Shown here: piece after piece, positions 1 to 6,867 of the stretch
Position numbering within the stretch: position 1 is the first letter of the stretch
How the letters are laid out: each line of letters starts with the position of its first letter
NCBI GenBank assembly: GCA_019247605.1
Contig: JAFBAS010000093.1
Span: 1-43,353, forward strand
Direction of reading: 5' to 3'
Length of the DNA stretch: 43,353 nucleotides
From: Hyphomicrobiales bacterium
GTDB taxonomy: Bacteria; Pseudomonadota; Alphaproteobacteria; Rhizobiales; Beijerinckiaceae
The notes under the pieces: model-generated
What the model was told of the DNA's origin: nothing
Databases searched by the model: none
What the model saw: only the letters and a program-made list of their open reading frames with translations
Program-made: the position numbers and the translations under genes

Positions 1-225
1 GCGGGCTCGGTCGTCGTCGAGACGGCTGGGCTTTCCTTCCTTGGCCTTGGAGCGCAGCCCCCTTCGCCCGATTGGGGAGCGCTCCTTGCCGATGGTCACA
101 ACTATTTCCTGACCGCCTGGTGGATCGCGACCTTTCCAGGCCTTGCCATCTTCGGCGTCGTGCTCGGCTTCAATCTCATCGGCGACGCGCTGCGTGACCA
201 GTTCGATCCGAGGCGCCGAACATGA
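1..225 (+). CDS. Peptide/nickel-type ABC transporter permease, DppC-like (3' end only)
   Basis: This is the last 74 codons of a gene that begins outside the window. The frame is open from base 1 and reads through ETAGLSFLGLGAQPPSPDWG, the conserved cytoplasmic loop (EAA region) of DppC/OppC-type permeases. A final membrane helix and a short basic tail ending DQFDPRRRT follow. The protein would be an inner-membrane subunit of a PepT-family importer for dipeptides, oligopeptides, opines or nickel. Its stop overlaps the start of the next gene by 4 bases (ATGA), which implies an operon and translational coupling. Substrate cannot be read from this fragment. The family call is firm. Confidence 0.92.
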   Translation, partial: AGSVVVETAGLSFLGLGAQPPSPDWGALLADGHNYFLTAWWIATFPGLAIFGVVLGFNLIGDALRDQFDPRRRT

Positions 226-1219
226 GCGGCGCTTTGCTCGAGGTCGAGAGCCTCAAGGTCGTGTTCCCCACCGAAGAAGGACCGATCACCGCGGTCGACG
301 ATCTTTCCTTCAGCATCGGGCCCGGCGAAACGCTCGTCATCGTCGGAGAATCAGGTTCGGGCAAATCGGTGACGAGCCTCGCCGTGATGGGGTTGATCGC
401 TCCGCCAGGCGCAGTGGCCGCGAGCGCCATCCGGCTCACGGGAAAGGACGGGAACGCGCGTGATCTGACCCGGCTTTCGGAAGCCGAGATGCGTCTCGTG
501 CGAGGCGGCGAAATCGCCATGATCTTCCAAGAACCGATGACCAGCCTAAATCCTGTCTACACGATCGGCGAACAGATCATCGAAGCCATTCGCTTCCACG
601 AGACGATGAGCCGGCGCGCGGCGCGGGCCCGCGCCGAGGAGATGCTCAGGCTGCTCGGGATTCCCGAGCCGCGCCGGCGGCTCGACGCCTATCCGCATCA
701 GCTCTCCGGCGGCATGCGCCAACGCGCCATGATCGGCATGGCGCTCTCCTGCCGGCCCGCCCTGTTGATCGCCGACGAGCCGACGACGGCGCTCGACGTG
801 ACGGTGCAGGCGCAGATCCTCGAACTGATCCGCGCGCTGCAGAAAGAGCTCGGCATGGCGGTCATCTTCATCACTCACAATCTCGGCGTCGCCGCCGAGA
901 TCGCGGACCGGATCATGGTGATGTATGCCGGCCAGGCGGTCGAGACTGGTTCGGCGCGCGCGATCTTTCGCGGCACGCGGCTTCCCTACACTATCGGCCT
1001 GATGCGCTCGGTACCCCGTCTTGGGCTTGACCGCGACCTTGGACCCTTGCCCGCCATTCCCGGCAACGTGCCCGACCTTCGACGCTTGCCGAAAGGCTGC
1101 CGCTTTCACCCGCGCTGCTCCTGGTTCGAGCCGGGGCTTTGCGACGCCGCGTTCCCGCGGCTCGAGATTTGCGGCGAAGGCCATCTCGTCCGCTGCCTGC
1201 GCTGGCGACAGGTGCATGC

Positions 1220-1223
<4 letters not shown>
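222..1223 (+). CDS. Peptide/nickel-type ABC transporter ATPase, DppD-like
   Basis: This 333-residue protein is the first of two nucleotide-binding subunits that drive the importer. Visible motifs are the Walker A loop GESGSGKS (residues 42-49), the Q-loop in [11 protein letters not shown], the signature LSGGMRQR (161-168) and Walker B LLIADEP (181-187) followed by the D-loop. The C-terminal part, with [15 protein letters not shown] and a further Cys, is the oligo_HPY extension typical of DppD/OppD. Length is normal for the family. The ATG at 222 overlaps the permease stop, and the gene's own stop overlaps the next ATPase start, so three transporter genes are coupled. The substrate-binding protein and the other permease must lie upstream, outside the window. 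Peptide versus nickel specificity cannot be decided from an ATPase. Confidence 0.95.
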
Positions 1224-2173
<950 letters not shown>

Positions 2174-2525
2174 CCTGTTGCGACGGGGAGTTGGTCCAGG
2201 ACGACCCAGGCCGCTTTTTGGCCACTGATTTCCAGCTTGGTACTGAACCTTCTTCACGAATTCGAGAGACACTGGTCTGTCGCGCATCCGACCCTAATTA
2301 GGCTCGTACGCGCGTGTTCCTTCGCTTCGCCCGCACTCAAAGGTCGGGGGCGATGCGGTGACGCGCGTACGGCATTTATTTTGCGCAAATTCGTATTAAA
2401 TCGTATAAACATTGAAATCTGGCTTTCTGCCGGACGATTCCATTTGTTATCCCCTAAATTACTGAGTATCTGCTACAAATAACGACCCGCTTTCCAGCAC
2501 GCGCGATGTCCTCATCCCAAGCGGG
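2174..2525. other. Intergenic region with an AT-rich pocket
   Basis: No convincing gene is visible between the transporter operon and the Gly/His-rich gene. Bases about 2375-2500 are clearly more AT-rich than the rest of the window and hold a 10-bp palindrome, TTTGCGCAAA (2380-2389), and a near-direct repeat TCGTATTA/TCGTATAA just after it. The region probably carries the promoter of the downstream gene. TTGTTA followed 17 bases later by TATCTG is a weak -35/-10 candidate. No terminator with a T-tract was found after the transporter genes. Confidence 0.4.
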
Positions 2526-2560
2526 AACTCTAATTCGCCTTCGTTGGTTGAATTAGAGTT
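2526..2560. promoter_or_regulatory. Perfect 11-bp inverted repeat before the Gly/His-rich gene
   Basis: Left arm AACTCTAATTC (2526-2536) and right arm GAATTAGAGTT (2550-2560) are exact reverse complements around a 13-base loop. The dyad ends 8 bases before the GGGAGAG ribosome binding site (2569-2575) and 20 bases before the GTG start at 2581. It could be an operator for a dimeric regulator or a 5'-leader hairpin. The arms are AT-rich in a GC-rich genome, which favours a protein-binding site. The dyad is seen directly; its role is inferred. Confidence 0.55.
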
Positions 2561-2580
2561 CAAGATTTGGGAGAGCTTTC

Positions 2581-4092
2581 GTGCAAATCAGATCCAATCT
2601 TCTCAAAGCTGCGGCAATTGCCGCATTGGTGGTCGCCGGACCTGGCTCGGGCTGGACGCACGGTGGCCATGATGGGGGCGGGCACGACGGTGGTGGCCAT
2701 GATGGGGGTGGGCACGACGGTGGTGGTCACGGTGGGGGCGGGCACGACGGTGGCGGGCACGATGGTGGTGGCCATGGAGGCCACGACGGTGGTGGCCATG
2801 ACGGTGGCGGGCACGATGGTGGCCATGGAGGCCACGATGGTGGCGGCCATGACGGGGGCGGGCACGATGGCGGCCATGGGGGCCATGATGGCGGAGGTCA
2901 TGGTGGTGGCGGTCACGGTCATGACGGGGGAGGCCACGATGGCGGCCACGGAGGGGGCGGTCACAGCGGCCACGGAAACGGCGGTGGTCACAGCCACGGC
3001 AGCGCAGGCGGCGGCTCAGGCAACGGCAAAGGCCAGAGCCATGGTGGAAAAGGCCGCGACCACGATCATGATCATGACGGCGGCGGCCACAGCCACGGTG
3101 GCAGCGGCGGCGGCATAGGTGGCGGTTCGGGCCATGGCCACGGCGGCAAGGGCCGCGACCACGATCACGACCATGACGGCGGCGGCCACAGCCACGGTGG
3201 CAGCGGCGGCGGCACGGGTGGCGGCTCGGGGCATGGCCATGGCGGCAAGGGCCGCGACCACGATCACGACCATGACGGCGGCGGCCACAGCCACGGTGGC
3301 AGCGGCGGCGGCACGGGTGGCGGCTCGGGCCACGGCCATGGCGGCAAGGGCCGCGACCACGATCACGACCATGACGGCGGCGGGCACGGCCACGGGGGCA
3401 GCGGCGGCGGCATAGGTGGCGGTTCGGGCCACGGCCACGGCGGCAAGGGCCGCGACCACGATCACGACCATGATGGCGGCGGGCACGGCCACGGCCATGG
3501 TCACGGCGGCACGGGAGGCGGCTCGAATAACCCTGGAGGAACGGGCGGAACCGGCGGAACCGGTGGGTCCGGTGGAAAGACCGGCACCAGCGGATCGGGA
3601 GGGCCTGGCGGCGGGAGTGGAATCGGCGGCGCAGGTGGAACCGGCGGATCCGGCGGGACCGGCGGAATTGCGGGCGCCGGCGGAAGTGGCGGAGCCGCCG
3701 GCACGGGCGGACTCGGCGGAACTGTCGGGGCCGGTGTAACAGGGGGCACGGGCGGCGCCAGCGGAACCGGCCTGGCCGGAAACGGAGGCACGGGCGGAAC
3801 CAACCCCAGCAATGGCACCGGCGGCGTCGGGATCGGCGGCAGCGGTGGTACCAGCGTAAGCGCCGGTGGCGGGCCGGTCGGCGCGATCTCGTCGAATTCC
3901 GCCGAGCTGAGCAGGGACACTGAAAGCCCCGGCGGCCTATTCGGGATCGAGTCCGCCTCAGTCGGGCTGAGCTCGATCGACCTTTCGTCACCAGCCGGCA
4001 TCAACGGGCGCGTCGGCAGGGCGGCAGGCTTCGTCAACTTGCAGTGCCACCACACGCGACTTGCGACGTGGAGATGCAAGGCCGTCTACTGA
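2581..4092 (+). CDS. Secreted Gly/His/Asp-rich repeat protein, function unknown
   Basis: The 503-residue protein starts with GTG behind a GGGAGAG ribosome binding site 5 bases away. Residues 1-24 look like a signal peptide: basic start, then AAAIAALVVAG. Residues about 26-150 are short GGHDGG units. Residues about 152-308 are five 33-residue repeats with the core GGKGRDHDHDHDGGGHSHGG. Residues about 309-430 are a Gly-Thr/Ser/Ala tract of the GGTGGTGGSGG type, like PGRS proteins. The last 70 residues are ordinary in composition and end with two Cys. Dense His/Asp clusters suggest binding of Ni, Zn, Co or Cu, but no named family is recognised. Other frames are also open here because the DNA is low-complexity; the signal peptide, ribosome binding site and hairpin after the stop support this frame. 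Length probably varies between strains. Confidence 0.7.
   Translation: MQIRSNLLKAAAIAALVVAGPGSGWTHGGHDGGGHDGGGHDGGGHDGGGHGGGGHDGGGHDGGGHGGHDGGGHDGGGHDGGHGGHDGGGHDGGGHDGGHGGHDGGGHGGGGHGHDGGGHDGGHGGGGHSGHGNGGGHSHGSAGGGSGNGKGQSHGGKGRDHDHDHDGGGHSHGGSGGGIGGGSGHGHGGKGRDHDHDHDGGGHSHGGSGGGTGGGSGHGHGGKGRDHDHDHDGGGHSHGGSGGGTGGGSGHGHGGKGRDHDHDHDGGGHGHGGSGGGIGGGSGHGHGGKGRDHDHDHDGGGHGHGHGHGGTGGGSNNPGGTGGTGGTGGSGGKTGTSGSGGPGGGSGIGGAGGTGGSGGTGGIAGAGGSGGAAGTGGLGGTVGAGVTGGTGGASGTGLAGNGGTGGTNPSNGTGGVGIGGSGGTSVSAGGGPVGAISSNSAELSRDTESPGGLFGIESASVGLSSIDLSSPAGINGRVGRAAGFVNLQCHHTRLATWRCKAVY
3034..3504 (+). repeat. Five in-frame 99-bp tandem repeats in the Gly/His-rich gene
   Basis: The codons for Gly-Arg-Asp end at 3060, 3159, 3258, 3357 and 3456, an exact 99-base period. 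Each copy encodes 33 residues, including three consecutive His-Asp pairs and a Gly/Ser stretch. Copies 2 to 4 are nearly identical at the DNA level, while the first and last differ at more positions. Upstream, from about 2660 to 2960, the same gene has a shorter, less regular array of GGHDGG units. The array keeps the reading frame whichever number of copies is present. Confidence 0.9.
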
Positions 4093-4104
4093 ACCACCCT
4101 GATC

Positions 4105-4150
4105 GCGTCGTCCCTCGGATCTGCGGCCGCACGCTGCCGAGGGACGACGC
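4105..4150 (+). terminator. 14-bp perfect hairpin after the Gly/His-rich gene
   Basis: Left arm GCGTCGTCCCTCGG (4105-4118) and right arm CCGAGGGACGACGC (4137-4150) pair perfectly around an 18-base loop that contains the palindrome GCGGCCGC. It starts 12 bases after the TGA of the Gly/His-rich gene. A T-tract is absent, so it is not a textbook intrinsic terminator. It may end transcription with a factor or protect the 3' end of the message. Confidence 0.6.
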
Positions 4151-4498
4151 ACCTCCTGGCCACCGTCCCCAGGCAGCTCGCCTGTTGCGGGCCGCCACCA
4201 TTCGGTATTTTACGGCGCCTTCGCCTTCCGGGCGACGCGCATCCATTATTGAAGTGATCGTTCATTCACTTACTGCTTGATCGGGCGGCGATGACGCTCC
4301 ATTCTAATGAAAATCGTGATACCGCTTCGGGTTAGCGGGCGGGTTGGAGCAAGATAGAGCCTATGGGATCGGTGAGTGTTGATTCCGGTTTTGGGCCGCG
4401 CTCGATTCAACCCCCGCTTTGCGACTTCAGACCTCGTCTCGCCGCATTCGAGCCGATGGCGTAAGCACGGACGAACGCCGCTATCGGCCGGAGCATCA
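4151..4498. other. Leader region of the formate dehydrogenase cluster
   Basis: No gene is supported here. A short dyad, AAGTGA (4252-4257) and TCACTT (4266-4271), is the only symmetrical element noted and might be an operator. The fdhB frame is open back to 4376, but those codons lack the family's N-terminal features and the good ribosome binding site lies at 4490-4493. The promoter of the fdh operon should be in this region; no confident -35/-10 or sigma-54 motif was recognised. Confidence 0.35.
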
Positions 4499-6211
4499 AT
4501 GAACGATCATCACGCCGTCGAGGTCCGACACTTCGATCAGCCGGGGGGAAAGCGCAAGCGGGCGAAGCCGACGCCGAAAGGCCGGCAGGTCGATCCGAAG
4601 GCGCTCGCCGAGATCGAGGCTCTTCTCGCCGACAGGCCCCGCCGGCGTGACCTCCTCATCGAGCATCTGCACCTCATCCAGGACCGCTACCACCAGATTT
4701 CGGCGGCCCATCTCGCTGCGCTTGCCGAGCTGATGAAGCTGTCCTTCGCGGAGGTGTTCGAGACCGCGACCTTCTACGCGCATTTCGACATCGTGAAGGA
4801 GGGCGAGCCCGACCTTCCGCCGCTCACGATCCGCGTCTGCGACAGCCTCACCTGTGCGCTCTTCGGCTCGGAGAGGCTGCTCACTGAGCTGCAAAGCTCG
4901 CTCGGACCCGCGGTGCGCGTGGTGCGCGCGCCATGCGTCGGCCTTTGCGACCAGGCGCCCGCCGTCGAGGTGGGACACAATTTCCTGCACAAGGCGGATG
5001 GCGCCGCGGTCGCGGCCGCGGTGCAGAACAAGGACACGCATCCCCATATCCCGACCGACTACGTTGGCTACGACGCCTATGTGGCGAAAGGCGGTTACGA
5101 CCTCCTGCGGCGCTTGCGCGCAGGGGAGATGGCAAGAGAGACCATCGTCAGGGCGCTCGACGATGGCGGCCTGCGCGGCCTCGGCGGTGCCGGTTTTCCG
5201 ACGGGACGCAAATGGCGCTCCGTGATGGGGGAGCCTGGGCCGCGCCTCATGGCTGTGAACGCCGACGAAGGCGAGCCCGGCACTTTCAAGGATCGCATTT
5301 ACCTCGATCGCGACCCGCATCGCTTCCTCGAGGGCATGTTGATCGGCGCGCACGTGGTCGAGGCAACAGAGGTCTACATCTACCTTCGTGACGAGTATCC
5401 GATCTCGCGCGAGATCCTCATCCGCGAGATCGCCAAACTGCCACCGGGCGGCCCTGTTATTCATCTGCGGCGCGGCGCCGGGGCCTATATCTGCGGCGAG
5501 GAATCCTCGCTTCTCGAAAGCGTGGAGGGCAAGCGAGGGCTGCCGCGCCACAAGCCGCCCTACCCCTTCCAGGTCGGGCTCTTCGGCCGGCCGACGCTCA
5601 TCAACAATGTCGAGACCCTCTACTGGGTGCGCGACATCGCGGAAAAAGGTGCCGAATGGTGGAAGAGCCACGGCCGCAATGGGCGCGTCGGCTTGCGTAG
5701 CTTCTCGGTGTCCGGACGCGTCAAGGAGCCTGGCATGAAGCTCGCGCCAGCGGGCATCACCGTGCGCGAGCTGATCGCGGAATTTTGCGGCGGCATGCAG
5801 GAGGGCCACGAGTTTCGCGCCTATCTGCCGGGCGGCGCGTCCGGCGGCATCCTGCCAGCCTCAATGGGCGACATCCCGCTCGATTTCGGCACGCTCGAGA
5901 AATATGGCTGCTTCATCGGGTCGGCGGCCGTGGTGGTGCTCTCCGACAAGGACGACGTGAGGGAGGCCGCGCTCAACCTGATGCGCTTCTTCGAGGATGA
6001 GAGCTGCGGCCAATGCACGCCTTGCCGCGTCGGCACGCAAAAGGCGGTCAATCTCATGACGCGCAAGGTTTGGGATCGCGAGCTTCTCGGCGAGTTGTCC
6101 GATGCGATGCGCGATGCCTCGATATGCGGCCTCGGCCAGGCGGCCTCGAATCCGTTGACGAGCGTGATTAAATACTTCCCCGAGGAATTCGGCACGGAGA
6201 GTGCGCCATGA
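4499..6211 (+). CDS. fdhB: NAD-dependent formate dehydrogenase beta subunit (NuoE-NuoF fusion)
   Basis: The 570-residue protein is the diaphorase part of a cytoplasmic formate dehydrogenase: it takes electrons from the alpha subunit and reduces NAD+. Residues about 30-165 are a NuoE-like thioredoxin-fold domain with [2Fe-2S] ligands C114, C119, C146 and C150. The rest is NuoF-like: FMN loop [20 protein letters not shown] site [16 protein letters not shown] and [4Fe-4S] motif [12 protein letters not shown]. One fused chain in place of separate FdsG and FdsB matches the Fdh1 type known from Methylobacterium. The ATG at 4499 follows GGAG at 4490-4493. The stop overlaps the next gene by 4 bases. 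That next gene is an exporter, not the alpha subunit. Confidence 0.93.
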   Translation: MNDHHAVEVRHFDQPGGKRKRAKPTPKGRQVDPKALAEIEALLADRPRRRDLLIEHLHLIQDRYHQISAAHLAALAELMKLSFAEVFETATFYAHFDIVKEGEPDLPPLTIRVCDSLTCALFGSERLLTELQSSLGPAVRVVRAPCVGLCDQAPAVEVGHNFLHKADGAAVAAAVQNKDTHPHIPTDYVGYDAYVAKGGYDLLRRLRAGEMARETIVRALDDGGLRGLGGAGFPTGRKWRSVMGEPGPRLMAVNADEGEPGTFKDRIYLDRDPHRFLEGMLIGAHVVEATEVYIYLRDEYPISREILIREIAKLPPGGPVIHLRRGAGAYICGEESSLLESVEGKRGLPRHKPPYPFQVGLFGRPTLINNVETLYWVRDIAEKGAEWWKSHGRNGRVGLRSFSVSGRVKEPGMKLAPAGITVRELIAEFCGGMQEGHEFRAYLPGGASGGILPASMGDIPLDFGTLEKYGCFIGSAAVVVLSDKDDVREAALNLMRFFEDESCGQCTPCRVGTQKAVNLMTRKVWDRELLGELSDAMRDASICGLGQAASNPLTSVIKYFPEEFGTESAP

Positions 6212-6846
6212 TTCAGGAGATCTTGACCCATTTGCCGGGATTACTCGCGGTCTATGCCATTTGCGCGCTCGGCTTGTTAAGCCCTGGTCCGAACGTTCTG
6301 TCGGTCATAGGGACGGCAATGGATGCCGGCCGCGGCAAAGCTATGGCGGTCGCTTGGGGGGTCAGCCTCGGCACAGGAATATGGGCGTCCTGCACGGTTG
6401 TCGGTCTCACGGCCCTGATGACACGCTATGCCGAGCTTGCGCTCGCAATCCGAATTGCCGGTGGCTGCTACTTGCTTTGGCTTGCCTTTAAGTCATTTCG
6501 AGCAGCGCTCGGATCGCGCGAGCTGAATTCGGTGCCTTCAAGGGGGAATGTGAGCTTTAGAGCCGCCTTCGCGCGTGGGCTGGCGATCCAAATGACCAAT
6601 CCAAAAGCAGCCTTGACCTGGGCGTCCATCATGACGCTCGTGATCCGGCCCGATGTACCTTCATGGGTTTCGATTGCCGTCGTGCTCGGATGCACGATCG
6701 TATCGGCATTCGGGCACTCGCTTTATGCGCTGGCATTTTCATCCACTCATGTGGTGCTAGGTTATCGGCGCCTTCGCCGAATGATCGAGGGTGCGCTCGC
6801 GCTGTTTTTCTGCTTCGCAGGCGTTCGCCTCATTGTAGCCCGTTAG
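6208..6846 (+). CDS. LysE/RhtB-family amino-acid exporter
   Basis: This 212-residue membrane protein has about six hydrophobic segments and the family's N-terminal LSPGPN motif (residues 24-29). It also has a basic cytoplasmic loop and the MTNPKAALTW motif of LysE/RhtB transporters. Such proteins export amino acids or related small molecules; the substrate is not predictable. The gene lies between fdhB, which it overlaps by ATGA, and fdhA, 21 bases downstream, so it is probably co-transcribed with both. Its codon use differs from its neighbours, with TTA, ATA, AGA and AGG codons that are scarce around it. This suggests a later insertion. No role in formate metabolism is known for this family. 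Confidence 0.9.
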   Translation: MIQEILTHLPGLLAVYAICALGLLSPGPNVLSVIGTAMDAGRGKAMAVAWGVSLGTGIWASCTVVGLTALMTRYAELALAIRIAGGCYLLWLAFKSFRAALGSRELNSVPSRGNVSFRAAFARGLAIQMTNPKAALTWASIMTLVIRPDVPSWVSIAVVLGCTIVSAFGHSLYALAFSSTHVVLGYRRLRRMIEGALALFFCFAGVRLIVAR

Positions 6847-6867
6847 GCTCGTAGTCGGAGTCGGCCC

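Noticed and set aside
3034-3504. Possible CRISPR or non-coding tandem array
   Set aside because: There are no unique spacers. The 99-base unit is a multiple of three and lies within one coding frame.
2603-3991. Long minus-strand open frame (462 codons) opposite the Gly/His-rich gene
   Set aside because: It is Arg/His-rich mirror translation of low-complexity DNA, with no ribosome binding site or recognisable domain. The plus-strand frame has a signal peptide and proper start.
4376-4498. Longer start for fdhB
   Set aside because: The extra 41 codons do not resemble the family, and GGAG is correctly spaced before ATG 4499.
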